A stretch of 64,000 nt of DNA from Bacillus sp. FJAT-25509 (GCF_001420605.1 NZ_LJIZ01000032.1:242798-306797); one strand, 5' to 3'. Numbered from the stretch's first letter, positions 52,989 through 61,509 are shown. Notes: a model not told the origin generated them from the letters alone. Program-made: numbers and translations.

Positions 52989-54008
52989 ATGTTTGGAAAA
53001 GAAGTCATTGTAACTGAAGTAGCACTTCGAGATGGAAGTCATGCAATTGCTCATTCATATACAGTAAATCAAGTCGTTCGAATTGCGAAGGCTCTTGATG
53101 ATGCAAAAATGCCTTTTATTGAAGTATCACATGGAGATGGTTTAGGTGGTTCTTCATTACAATATGGTTTATCAACAACGAATGAATTTGAATTGATCGA
53201 AGCAGCGGTAAATTCATGTAATCATTCAAAGATTGCTGTCTTACTATTACCTGGTATTGGAACAGTAAATGAATTAAAAACGGCAGCAAAAATCGGAGCA
53301 AAAATGGCTCGTATAGCTACACATGTTACTGAAGCTGATGTTTCGAAACAACATATATCTATGTCTAAAGAGCTTGGATTAGAAACTGTTGGTTTTTTAA
53401 TGATGTCCCATATGGCACCAGTTGAAAAATTAGTAGAACAAGCCAAATTGATGGAAAGTTATGGTGCGGACGTTGTATATATGGTTGACTCTGCAGGTGC
53501 GTTTCTTCCACATGAAGTAAAAGACCGTATTGCTGCTTTACGAGGGTCCCTTGATATTGAAGTTGGATTCCATGCACATAATAATCTTTCTCTAGCGATG
53601 GCAAATACACTAGTAGCGATTGAAGAAGGAGCTACTAGAATTGATGGCAGCGTACGTTGCTTAGGTGCTGGAGCAGGAAATACACAAACTGAAGTGTTAA
53701 TTGGAGTGTTAGAACGATTAGGAATCAAGACAGGAATTGATTTCTATAAAATGATGGACTTAGCAGAGGAAATCGTTGCGCCAATTCTTCAAACACCACA
53801 AGAGATTACAAAAGGTAGTCTAATTTTAGGCTATGCAGGAGTGTATTCTAGTTTTCTATTACATGCTAATCGAGCAGCTAAAAAATGGAATGTTGATGCA
53901 AGAGATATCTTAATTGAATTAGGAAAACAAAAAGTAGTCGGTGGGCAAGAGGATATGATTCAAGAAGTTGCTTGTATGTTAGCAAATAAAAAATTGTCTG
54001 TTTTTTGA
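52989..54008 (+). CDS. 4-hydroxy-2-oxovalerate aldolase
   Basis: A 339-residue DmpG/MhpE/BphI-type class II aldolase: VTEVALRDGSHAIAHSYT (catalytic Arg-Asp pair), EVSHGDGLGGSSLQYG, VYMVDSAGAFLP, the metal-binding HAHNNLSLAMAN, and DGSVRCLGAGAGNTQTEVL. It cleaves 4-hydroxy-2-oxovalerate to pyruvate and acetaldehyde, forming a complex with the acylating dehydrogenase. GAGGGAGTG precedes the ATG. Confidence 0.94.
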   Translation: MFGKEVIVTEVALRDGSHAIAHSYTVNQVVRIAKALDDAKMPFIEVSHGDGLGGSSLQYGLSTTNEFELIEAAVNSCNHSKIAVLLLPGIGTVNELKTAAKIGAKMARIATHVTEADVSKQHISMSKELGLETVGFLMMSHMAPVEKLVEQAKLMESYGADVVYMVDSAGAFLPHEVKDRIAALRGSLDIEVGFHAHNNLSLAMANTLVAIEEGATRIDGSVRCLGAGAGNTQTEVLIGVLERLGIKTGIDFYKMMDLAEEIVAPILQTPQEITKGSLILGYAGVYSSFLLHANRAAKKWNVDARDILIELGKQKVVGGQEDMIQEVACMLANKKLSVF

Positions 54009-54023
54009 GAGGAGACGGGTTTT

Positions 54024-54794
54024 ATGATAACTGAAATCGCGAATAAAATATATATGCACCAAAAAAACGGTCTAGAAATGGATAAAATTACGATTGAACA
54101 TCCAGAATTAAACGTTAATAATGCTTATGAAATTCAAAAATTAAGTATTGATAATGCGATTAAAAATGGTGATCCATTAATTGGTTGGAAAATGGGACTA
54201 ACAAGTATTGCTAAACAAAAATCTGTTAATGTTGACGAGCCGATTTATGGACGCTTAACAAAATCGATGGAATTAGAAGAAAAAGAATTAAAGATGGAAG
54301 GTTTAATCCATCCGAGGGTTGAGCCAGAAATAGCATTTATGATCAACAAGCCATTATTTGGACAGGATGTAACAGCAAAAGATGTATGGGAAGCAACTGA
54401 GTATATTGTACCTGCATTAGAAGTAATTGATAGTCGATATAAAAATTTCTCATTTACGCTAACAGATGTAGTAGCAGATAATGCATCTTCATCAAAATTT
54501 ATTATTGGTAAACAACAATATTCACCTACATATACTTCTTGGGATGAAGTTAATGTTGAATTATACAAAAATGGCGTAAAAGTACAAAGTGGTGTAAGTT
54601 CTGATGTACTAGATCATCCAGTAGAATCCGTCGTAAAGTTGGTGCAGATGCTAAGTAAAAACGGCGAACAAATTGAACCAGGGATGATTATCTTAACGGG
54701 TGGAATTACAGAAGCGATCCATGTTGAAGAGGGCGATAGTGTAGAAGCACGATTTGATGGAATCGAGACAATGGAACTACAGGTAACGAGGTAA
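54024..54794 (+). CDS. 4-oxalocrotonate decarboxylase
   Basis: A 256-residue MhpD/DmpH-group protein: IGWKMGLTSIAKQKSVNVDEPIYGRL, metal-ligand Glu in IHPRVEPEIAFMI, VPALEVIDSRYKNFSFTLTDVVADN. It should decarboxylate 2-oxohex-3-enedioate (the keto form of 4-oxalocrotonate) to 2-oxopent-4-enoate. It is adjacent to the tautomerase gene, as decarboxylases usually are. It shares the fold with the hydratase at 51280, so assignment between the two rests on order and similarity by eye. Confidence 0.8.
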   Translation: MITEIANKIYMHQKNGLEMDKITIEHPELNVNNAYEIQKLSIDNAIKNGDPLIGWKMGLTSIAKQKSVNVDEPIYGRLTKSMELEEKELKMEGLIHPRVEPEIAFMINKPLFGQDVTAKDVWEATEYIVPALEVIDSRYKNFSFTLTDVVADNASSSKFIIGKQQYSPTYTSWDEVNVELYKNGVKVQSGVSSDVLDHPVESVVKLVQMLSKNGEQIEPGMIILTGGITEAIHVEEGDSVEARFDGIETMELQVTR

Positions 54795-54800
54795 TACAAT

Positions 54801-54983
54801 ATGCCAATCATTCAAATTCAATTGATTGAAGGAAGAAGTCCAGAATTAAAAAAGCAATTAATGAGAGAAATTAATGAAGTTGTATGTCGTACATTGGATG
54901 TTCAGCCAGCACAAGTAAGAATTTTAATAAACGAATTCGAAAAAGAAAATTGGTCCGTTGGTGGAGTTGCAAAGGATGAGTAA
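54801..54983 (+). CDS. 4-oxalocrotonate tautomerase
   Basis: A 60-residue protein whose processed N-terminus would be Pro1 (MPIIQIQLIEGRSPELKKQL), the catalytic base of the 4-OT family, with the usual Arg in the VRILINEF region. It interconverts enol and keto forms of 4-oxalocrotonate before decarboxylation. It is the last gene of the operon, followed by a terminator. Confidence 0.92.
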   Translation: MPIIQIQLIEGRSPELKKQLMREINEVVCRTLDVQPAQVRILINEFEKENWSVGGVAKDE

Positions 54984-54984
54984 A

Positions 54985-55013
54985 AAAGTCCCTTTTTTAA
55001 GGGGCTTTTTTCT
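54985..55013 (+). terminator. Terminator of the catabolic operon
   Basis: AAGTCCCTT ... AAGGGGCTT stem with six T residues. Confidence 0.85.
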
Positions 55014-55164
55014 TGTTGGGAATAGTTTTATATTTTAGGCTCTATTAAAGTAAATGGGGCTTTATGAAATTCTCAAACATAAAAAGGATAGTGAACTTAA
55101 TCACAGAAAACCCATAATCGTTTGAGTATGATGTAAGAATAATAAGGAAAGTGGGTGCTATATT

Positions 55165-55884
55165 GTGAAAATAGTAGTTCCAAACCAACACGGTGCTTGG
55201 GCAATGCTTTTAATTCCATATATACTTGGAGTTGCCGCAAGTTCATTTCGTTTAATTCATATCCCTTTATTTATAGGCTGGTTTTTTCTATACCTTGCTG
55301 CCTATCCATTAATTATGGTGATCAAAGGAAAACAAGTGTCATTTTATTTTTATTGGGCGTTAGGTTATTTTTTCATTTCATTCGTATTTTTAGCACTCGT
55401 TATGTTTGCTGAATGGAGATTGATATACTTCGGTCTAGCTATGCTTCCATTCTTTCTATTAAACATATATTTCGTTAAGAGAAAAAACGAACGAGCCTTT
55501 ACGAATGACATGGTTGCGATTGGTGTTTTTTGTATAGGTGGATTGGCTAGTTTTTATATAGGGAAGGGGGCACTTACAAGCGAAGGCTGGAGTGTAGCAC
55601 TCTTCGTATTTTTGTTCTTTTTAGGTAGTACATTTTTTGTGAAATCAATGATTCGAGAAAAAAAGAATAAGAGATTTCGTTGGTATTCGTGGGGATACCA
55701 TTTTATCGTTCTATTATTTATTTTTACTTTAAAAGAGTCTTGGCTTTGGATTCTCCCTTTTGCTCCTAGTTTGATAAGAGCAATTTCTTTGTACAATAAA
55801 AAACTTACTATTATGCAATTAGGGATCATTGAGATTATCAATTCTGTCATATTCTTAGTGGTAACTAGTTTTCTGTTTTTGTAG
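55165..55884 (+). CDS. ywiC: YwiC-like membrane protein
   Basis: A 239-residue polytopic protein with seven to eight helices and the YwiC-family start VVPNQHGAWAMLLIPYILG (a QHGAWAM motif). In B. subtilis ywiC sits beside narK and fnr. Here it precedes an FNR-boxed molybdoenzyme cluster, suggesting a link to anaerobic nitrate metabolism, although its biochemical role is unknown. GTG start at 55165 with a modest ribosome site. Confidence 0.85.
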   Translation: MKIVVPNQHGAWAMLLIPYILGVAASSFRLIHIPLFIGWFFLYLAAYPLIMVIKGKQVSFYFYWALGYFFISFVFLALVMFAEWRLIYFGLAMLPFFLLNIYFVKRKNERAFTNDMVAIGVFCIGGLASFYIGKGALTSEGWSVALFVFLFFLGSTFFVKSMIREKKNKRFRWYSWGYHFIVLLFIFTLKESWLWILPFAPSLIRAISLYNKKLTIMQLGIIEIINSVIFLVVTSFLFL

Positions 55885-55919
55885 ATTCTGCCCATTTTTA
55901 CTGCAAAGTATCAATATAC

Positions 55920-55953
55920 AAAAGCGACTTCAGCTAAGTGAAGTCGCTATTTT
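55920..55953. terminator. Bidirectional terminator
   Basis: AGCGACTTCA-GCTAAG-TGAAGTCGCT, a perfect 10-bp stem with T-rich flanks, between convergent ywiC and the SalA/Mrp-like gene. Confidence 0.88.
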
Positions 55954-55961
55954 AGTATAGT

Positions 55962-56729
55962 TCAATCTCTTATAACAGCATTTAGAGCGTTAAATTTCAG
56001 ATTAATAGTTGTAGCTAACTCTTTATAATGATGAAATAAACTAGTTTTCTCATCGTATATGGACGGAGTAGGTGAATTCTCGATAACTTCCTCAATCGGA
56101 AGTTTGGCAAGTACTTCGGTTCCTAATCGATCGGCTAATAAATCGCCACCTCCTTTTCCGAATATGTAGTACTTCTCAGAACGATCTATAGGTTGGAAAT
56201 AAGACATATTTTCAACTACTCCAAGAATTTCATGATTTGCTTTTTGGGCCATCGTACCTGCTCTCTCGGCGACAATTGATGCTGTTTGATGAGGGGTGGT
56301 GACAATGATTTCCTTACTTTGAGGAATGGTGTGATGCATATCAAGTGCAATATCACCGGTCCCTGGAGGCATATCTAGAATGCAATAGTCTAATTCTCCC
56401 CAAATGACATCTTTACTGAAATGCTCAACCATTTTTCCTAACATAGGGCCTCTCCAAACGACTGGATCGTTGTTTTTGATGAAAAAACCCATCGAAATAA
56501 TTTTTACTCCGTGTGACTCCACAGGGATGATTTTTCCGTTAAAGGTTTTTGGACTGATGTCGATTTCCATCATTTTAGGAATGCTAAATCCATAAATATC
56601 TAAGTCAATTAAAGCAACTCTTTTTCCTTGTCTCGCAAGTGAAACTGCAAGATTTGCCGCTACAGTTGACTTACCAACCCCACCTTTTCCACTTGTTATA
56701 GCGATTACATTACCTGATAACATGTTCAC
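55962..56729 (-). CDS. SalA/Mrp-like P-loop ATPase, short form
   Basis: A 255-residue MinD/Mrp-type ATPase: deviant Walker A SGKGGVGKST, DLDIYGFSIPKM, VVWRGPMLGKM, DYCILDMPPGTGDIAL and a FGKGGGDLLAD segment. Bacterial Mrp/ApbC proteins have a CxxC before FGxGGG; here that stretch is QPIDRSEKYY, so no bridging Fe-S Cys pair is present, as in B. subtilis SalA. The N-terminal DUF59-like domain of SalA is missing. Divergent from the molybdoenzyme operon, it may help assemble its cofactors or regulate it. This is inference. Confidence 0.82.
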   Translation of the reverse strand: MNMLSGNVIAITSGKGGVGKSTVAANLAVSLARQGKRVALIDLDIYGFSIPKMMEIDISPKTFNGKIIPVESHGVKIISMGFFIKNNDPVVWRGPMLGKMVEHFSKDVIWGELDYCILDMPPGTGDIALDMHHTIPQSKEIIVTTPHQTASIVAERAGTMAQKANHEILGVVENMSYFQPIDRSEKYYIFGKGGGDLLADRLGTEVLAKLPIEEVIENSPTPSIYDEKTSLFHHYKELATTINLKFNALNAVIRD

Positions 56730-56758
56730 ACCTCTTTTTAAATTTTAAGGGTCTATTG

Positions 56759-56801
56759 TGTGATGTACTTCACAGTCTTGGATACAGTCTTTCTGTACAA
56801 T
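56759..56801 (+). promoter_or_regulatory. FNR-dependent promoter (FNR box plus -10)
   Basis: TGTGA-TGTACT-TCACA (56759-56774) is an exact match to the Bacillus FNR box TGTGA-N6-TCACA. A TACAAT (56796-56801) lies downstream. With a start about seven bases after it, the box centre is at -41.5, the usual position for activation by Fnr under oxygen limitation. Confidence 0.8.
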
Positions 56802-56894
56802 TATGACAAAGAAGAAGACTTCATCATGTACCCAATTTTATCAATTTATCAGGCACTTCGATGTTAAAAAAGTCACATGGAGGTTGAACATGAG

Positions 56895-58073
56895 ATGAGA
56901 AAATCCCTCGAGCGCTCATTTTACTCGAAAATCAGTATGTATTCATTTTTTATTATTTTGCTTCTACTCTTTACAACGTGGGTTGGAACAGACCGATTTT
57001 TACACTTCGATATGGCATTAATGGGCTATTTTATTTCTTCGCTCATTTTTGCTGTAGGCTTAACGATCAGGATGTCTGCATGGCTTATCAGGCCGGCAAC
57101 ACATCAAGTTATAAGGCGTAGTTTGAAAAATTTAAAAGAAAATTCTCGAAAAAAACGTAATCTAATATCGATCACCAAGACAGCGCTAGAAAATATTTTC
57201 TTACAGAAATTTATCTTTAAAAGGGGTATTTACAGAGGTGTACAGCATTTACTAATTTCTTGGGGATGCATTGGTTCCTTTGCAATCACCTTTGGTTTGA
57301 CATTTGGCTGGATGCACTTTGAGCTCGTTGATCCAAATACATACACGATTGTCGTTATGGGTGTAGATACAATTACAATGGCAGCACACGGTATATTCGC
57401 TGAAATGGTTTACAACGGGTTAAACATTACAGCTAGTATGGTTCTTGTTGGTGTCATCATGGCAATCGTAAGAAGAATTATGAGTCAAGATGTGAAGGTG
57501 ACACAACGAGCTGAATTTGATTTATTACCTTTATATTTACTACTAGCTGTAACCGTGACAGGACTTCTATTAACTGTTTCATATGTACTTTTAGATGGTT
57601 GGATGCATCATTACTTAACACTTATTCACCAATTGACAGTCGTAATTTTACTGATCTATTTTCCATTCGGAAAGCTATTTCATTTACCGATCCGTCCATT
57701 AGCAACAGCAGTTCCAATGAACTATCAACAAGAACTTAGGGTAGATACGAGGCCATGTAAAAGATGTGGGACACCCTATAGTTCTGATGATCAAATTAGC
57801 GATGTAAAAGATATATTATCTGCCCAAAGCTTTGATTTACAACTTGAAGATAGAAGTTATCTCTCAGACTATTGTTTACCATGTCGAAGAAGAATTAGGG
57901 TCATGAAGCAACTAAATTCAGAGCCACATCTTAAAAGCAGTGATCCAATCTCTACATTAAATGGAATTCAAATGTCTGGTTTTAGCAAAAAGAGATCTGA
58001 TGACTATTATCATTTTCCAGAGGAAGTTCAAAAAGATATTAATCAATATAACAAAGGGGATCGTGAAGAATGA
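56895..58073 (+). CDS. Membrane b-type cytochrome-like subunit with cytosolic Cys domain
   Basis: A 392-residue protein with six membrane helices, resembling the NarI/HdrE-type gamma subunits. Candidate heme ligands are His in IYRGVQHLLISWG, TMAAHGIF and HHYLTLIHQLTV...FPFGKLFHLP. A soluble C-terminal tail carries two CxxC pairs (RPCKRCGTP and DYCLPCRRR) that could bind a metal. It overlaps the catalytic-subunit gene by four bases. GGAGGT lies ten bases before ATG 56895. It probably passes electrons from menaquinol to the iron-sulfur subunits. Confidence 0.7.
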   Translation: MRKSLERSFYSKISMYSFFIILLLLFTTWVGTDRFLHFDMALMGYFISSLIFAVGLTIRMSAWLIRPATHQVIRRSLKNLKENSRKKRNLISITKTALENIFLQKFIFKRGIYRGVQHLLISWGCIGSFAITFGLTFGWMHFELVDPNTYTIVVMGVDTITMAAHGIFAEMVYNGLNITASMVLVGVIMAIVRRIMSQDVKVTQRAEFDLLPLYLLLAVTVTGLLLTVSYVLLDGWMHHYLTLIHQLTVVILLIYFPFGKLFHLPIRPLATAVPMNYQQELRVDTRPCKRCGTPYSSDDQISDVKDILSAQSFDLQLEDRSYLSDYCLPCRRRIRVMKQLNSEPHLKSSDPISTLNGIQMSGFSKKRSDDYYHFPEEVQKDINQYNKGDREE

Positions 58074-60196
58074 GCCAATACATCGTCAAAGAAGGTGTTA
58101 AAAACCTTCAAAAACCAGGAGAAAAATTAATTACTACTCATTGTTGTTATTGTGGAATGCAGTGTGGAATGCATATACGTGTGAATGAGAAATCAGGAAA
58201 GATAGTTGGGGTAGAGCCGAGATATGACTGGCCAGTTACAAGAGGAAAAATGTGTCCAAAAGGAGTAACAGCATACCAAACTGTTGAGCACGATGAACGA
58301 ATCCTTACACCACTTATTAAGAAAAACGGTGAATTTGTTAAAGCTACTTGGAAAGAAGCACTAGACCTGATAGAAGAAAACTTTAAACGGATCCAAAAAG
58401 AAAGTGGGAGAGATGCTTTATCTGTTTTTGGTGGGGTATCTATGACGAATGAAAAGTGCTATTTGGTAGGTAAATATGCGAGGGTTGGTCTCGGTACAAG
58501 GTTTATCGATTACAATGGTCGATTCTGTATGAGCTCAGCTGCAGGTGGATTCCTTAAGACACTCGGAACCGATAGAGGTTCAACCCTACCGTGGCCAGAA
58601 TTAGAACATACCGATTGTTTCTTTATAGCAGGTTCAAATACCGCTGAGTGTCATCCTACAAGCATTCAATGGTTGTGGAGAGCAAAGGACAAGGGAGCTA
58701 AACTGATTGTGGCAGATCCGAGAGAGACTCCAACGGCACGTGTTGCAGATGTACATTTAGATCTTAAGCCAGGTACAGACTCTGCATTGGCGAACGGAAT
58801 GCTTCATCTACTCATTAAAAATGGCTATGTAGATCAAGACTATGTAAATGAAAGATGTAATAATTTTGAAGAACTAAAGAAAACAGTTGAAAAGTTTACA
58901 CCCGAATATACTTCAAAGATAACAGGCGTGTCGGTTGGAAAAATTGTGAAAGCTGCTCATATTTATGGATTATCCCAAAAATCAGTTGTTATGTTTGCAC
59001 GAGGTGTTGAGCAACAGTCAAAAGGTGTAGATAATGTTTCGCTTTATACATCGATGGCACTGCTCAGGGGACAAATAGGTAAATTTGCTTCGGGGGTTGC
59101 AACTTTTACTGGACAGGGAAATGGTCAAGGAGGAAGAGAACACGGGCAAAAAGCCGACCTTTTACCAGGATATAGGAAGCTAACAGATCCAGAAGCGGTG
59201 AAGTATGTATCAAAAGTATGGGGAATCGATCCGAGCGAAATGCCAAAGCCTGGTGTTTCTGCATATGAAATGTTCGATGAAATTCAAAAAGGTACTATTC
59301 GTGGTATGCATGTTATTTGCAGTAACCCTGCAGTTTCAGCTCCGAATCTTGAACATATTTGGAACGGGTTTAGGAAGCTTGATTTCTTAGTTGTCAGTGA
59401 TTTCTTCTTATCTGAAACAGCGGAGTTTGCTGATGTAGTATTACCTGCGACTACTTGGGCAGAGGACGAAGGAACAACGACCAACCTCGAAGGCCGAGTG
59501 ATTCGAATCCGTAAAGTACGTGAACCTTTAGGTGAGTCAAAGCCAGATTGGGAGATTGTTAGCTTAATTGCAGAACGAATGGGCAAAGGTAAATATTTTC
59601 CATATAAAAATGCTGAAGAAGTTTTTGAAGAGTTTCGCATTGCCACTAAAGGTGGGAAAGCAGATTATTACGGAATAACATGGGATCGAATTGATAAAGA
59701 AGACGGGGTGTTTTGGCCATGTCCTTCTGAAGACCATCCGGGAACTCCAACGATGTTTATTGACAAGTTTGGAACGCCAGATGGTAAAGCTAACCTCCCA
59801 AGTGTTGAATGGAAAGAAGCAGGTGAAACTCCAACGAAGGAGTATCCTCTGTTCTTAACGACAGGAAGGGTAGTGTTTCACTATTTATCTGGTGCTCAAA
59901 CAAGAAGAGTCAAATTTCTTATGGAACAATGTCCAGAGCCATTTGCTGAGATGCATCCAGCACTTGCAAGTCAATATGGATTGGAGAATGGCGACCTTGT
60001 AAAGTTGATCACACCGCGCTCCCATATGCTTGTAAAAACGAAATTAACAAAAGCTACGAGAAGAGATACGGTGTTTGTTCCATATCATTGGGGAAAAGAA
60101 TTAGCGGTCAATCAATTAACCAATCCATGTTTAGATCCGATTTCGAGAATGCCAGAATTTAAAGTATGCTCACTGAAGATTGAGAAATATAAATAA
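58070..60196 (+). CDS. Molybdopterin oxidoreductase, nitrate reductase type
   Basis: A 708-residue Mo-bis-MGD enzyme. An N-terminal [4Fe-4S] site is formed by Cys25, Cys28, Cys32 and Cys62. Cys153 in GRFCMSSAAGG is the expected Mo ligand, and the CMSSA signature is that of NarB/NasC/NapA nitrate reductases rather than formate dehydrogenases. GQGNGQGGREHGQKADLLPGYR and the C-terminal molydopterin-binding domain are also typical. No Tat signal, so it should be cytoplasmic. Substrate is most likely nitrate; formate is the alternative. Confidence 0.85.
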   Translation: MSQYIVKEGVKNLQKPGEKLITTHCCYCGMQCGMHIRVNEKSGKIVGVEPRYDWPVTRGKMCPKGVTAYQTVEHDERILTPLIKKNGEFVKATWKEALDLIEENFKRIQKESGRDALSVFGGVSMTNEKCYLVGKYARVGLGTRFIDYNGRFCMSSAAGGFLKTLGTDRGSTLPWPELEHTDCFFIAGSNTAECHPTSIQWLWRAKDKGAKLIVADPRETPTARVADVHLDLKPGTDSALANGMLHLLIKNGYVDQDYVNERCNNFEELKKTVEKFTPEYTSKITGVSVGKIVKAAHIYGLSQKSVVMFARGVEQQSKGVDNVSLYTSMALLRGQIGKFASGVATFTGQGNGQGGREHGQKADLLPGYRKLTDPEAVKYVSKVWGIDPSEMPKPGVSAYEMFDEIQKGTIRGMHVICSNPAVSAPNLEHIWNGFRKLDFLVVSDFFLSETAEFADVVLPATTWAEDEGTTTNLEGRVIRIRKVREPLGESKPDWEIVSLIAERMGKGKYFPYKNAEEVFEEFRIATKGGKADYYGITWDRIDKEDGVFWPCPSEDHPGTPTMFIDKFGTPDGKANLPSVEWKEAGETPTKEYPLFLTTGRVVFHYLSGAQTRRVKFLMEQCPEPFAEMHPALASQYGLENGDLVKLITPRSHMLVKTKLTKATRRDTVFVPYHWGKELAVNQLTNPCLDPISRMPEFKVCSLKIEKYK

Positions 60197-60218
60197 CTTT
60201 TGAATGGAGTCGGGATCG

Positions 60219-60758
60219 ATGAATAAAATCATGTATTTAGAATTTGAGCGATGTATTGGATGTCGTTCTTGTCAAGCGGCTTGCCGAGAATGCGGTGATC
60301 ATGACGCAAAAGAAAGAAACTATGTAGAATATGTTGATTTCATGGAAAGTCGACAGACCTATCCGATGCTTTGTATGCAATGTAAAGATCCAGCTTGTGC
60401 ACGAGTTTGTCCCGCGAATGCCATTCAAATAACTGAAGAAGGTGTAGTTCTTTCAGCTATGGAAGAGAAATGTATAGGATGTAGGAATTGTACTTTTGGA
60501 TGCCCGTTCGGTATTCCTAAGTTCGATTTTGAAGAAAATAAAATGTACAAATGTGACATGTGCTACGATCGCTCAAAATACGATATTGCACCAATGTGTG
60601 CTTCTGTATGTCCTAGTGATGCGATTCGTTTTATTGACTTTGATGAAATGCAGCTGTTGCGTAGAAGAAGATCTCAGATGAATCTCGTTGAAGGGAAAAA
60701 ACCACAAGAAGGAAATAAGTGGGAATACGTTCCGGAATTCTTTGGAGTATATACGTAA
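60219..60758 (+). CDS. Four-cluster ferredoxin-like electron transfer subunit
   Basis: A 179-residue DmsB/NrfC/HycB-type protein with four [4Fe-4S] motifs: CIGCRSCQAAC, CMQCKDPACARVCP, CIGCRNCTFGC and CDMCYDRSKYDIAPMCASVCP. No export signal, so it pairs with the cytoplasmic molybdenum subunit as the beta subunit. ATG 60219 is preferred; an in-frame ATG five codons earlier overlaps the GGAG site. Confidence 0.9.
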   Translation: MNKIMYLEFERCIGCRSCQAACRECGDHDAKERNYVEYVDFMESRQTYPMLCMQCKDPACARVCPANAIQITEEGVVLSAMEEKCIGCRNCTFGCPFGIPKFDFEENKMYKCDMCYDRSKYDIAPMCASVCPSDAIRFIDFDEMQLLRRRRSQMNLVEGKKPQEGNKWEYVPEFFGVYT

Positions 60759-60791
60759 ATAAGTTCATATTAGGCGAAAGGAGACGGACTT

Positions 60792-61325
60792 ATGCCTCAA
60801 GATAATAAAAGTAAACGAAATATAAAAGAAACAAATGATGATATGATTAACTTAATCGATAACTTAAACAGAAATGAAGATTTAAAATTAAACAGAAGAT
60901 CTTTTCTGAAATCTGTTGTAGGTGCTTCTGTTGCTCTTGGATTAGCAACTGTTCCATTTTCAGCTATTGCCCTTAATAACAAGAAAGAGGATTTAAATAG
61001 ACAAAAGATTATCAGATTGAAAGACTTACCAAAAGATAGTTCAATAAACTTTAACTATCCAACTGCCGATGAACCTGCAATACTAGTACACACAAAAGAT
61101 GGTAATCTAAAAGCTTATAATAATAAATGTACTCATCTACAATGTCCTGTTTTTTATGATAAGGAAGAATCAAAGCTATTGTGTCCTTGTCACCGCGGAT
61201 TCTTTAGCGTGGACAATGGTCAGCCTCTAGCTGGCCCACCTCAGCGTGAATTACCACTGATTGAATTAGAAGTAATCGATGGGGTTGTTTACGCAGTCGG
61301 AAGGAAAGTTCGTCATGGTGCGTAA
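60792..61325 (+). CDS. Tat-exported Rieske [2Fe-2S] protein
   Basis: A 177-residue protein with a twin-arginine signal-anchor (NRRSFLKSVVGASVALGLATVPFSAIA, Arg35-Arg36) and a Rieske domain: Cys113/His115 in CTHLQCP, Cys131/His134 in CPCHRGFF, and disulfide Cys118/Cys133, as in quinol-oxidising bc-type Rieske proteins (QcrA). The AGPPQRELP loop is also of that type. It should be anchored with its cluster outside the membrane, while the molybdenum subunit is inside. Confidence 0.9.
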   Translation: MPQDNKSKRNIKETNDDMINLIDNLNRNEDLKLNRRSFLKSVVGASVALGLATVPFSAIALNNKKEDLNRQKIIRLKDLPKDSSINFNYPTADEPAILVHTKDGNLKAYNNKCTHLQCPVFYDKEESKLLCPCHRGFFSVDNGQPLAGPPQRELPLIELEVIDGVVYAVGRKVRHGA

Positions 61326-61509
61326 AAAATATTGGATAATCATATTTATTACCTTAATTGTTAACGTAGTGATGCTTCAATGGACAATTGAGTCTTTTTA
61401 TGGAGAAAAATATGAATCTGTTAAGCTATATACTGTTATAGGAGTTCTTTCTTCTATCGTTTGCTTTCTTACTTACTTAAAATGGAGAAAGAAAGAATAT
61501 CAGAAATAA
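61315..61509 (+). CDS. Small two-helix membrane protein of the reductase operon
   Basis: A 64-residue protein with two helices (YWIIIFITLIVNVVMLQWTI and LYTVIGVLSSIVCFLTYL) and a basic KWRKKEYQK tail. It overlaps the Rieske gene by 11 bases and its ribosome site (GGAAGGAAAG) is inside that gene. It is probably a minor structural subunit or assembly factor. No family recognised. Confidence 0.65.
   Translation: MVRKKYWIIIFITLIVNVVMLQWTIESFYGEKYESVKLYTVIGVLSSIVCFLTYLKWRKKEYQK

Noticed and set aside
58070..60196. Formate dehydrogenase as primary call
   Set aside because: The metal-ligand region reads CMSSA, as in nitrate reductases, not the Cys/Sec context with the following His of formate dehydrogenases. 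I keep formate only as an alternative.
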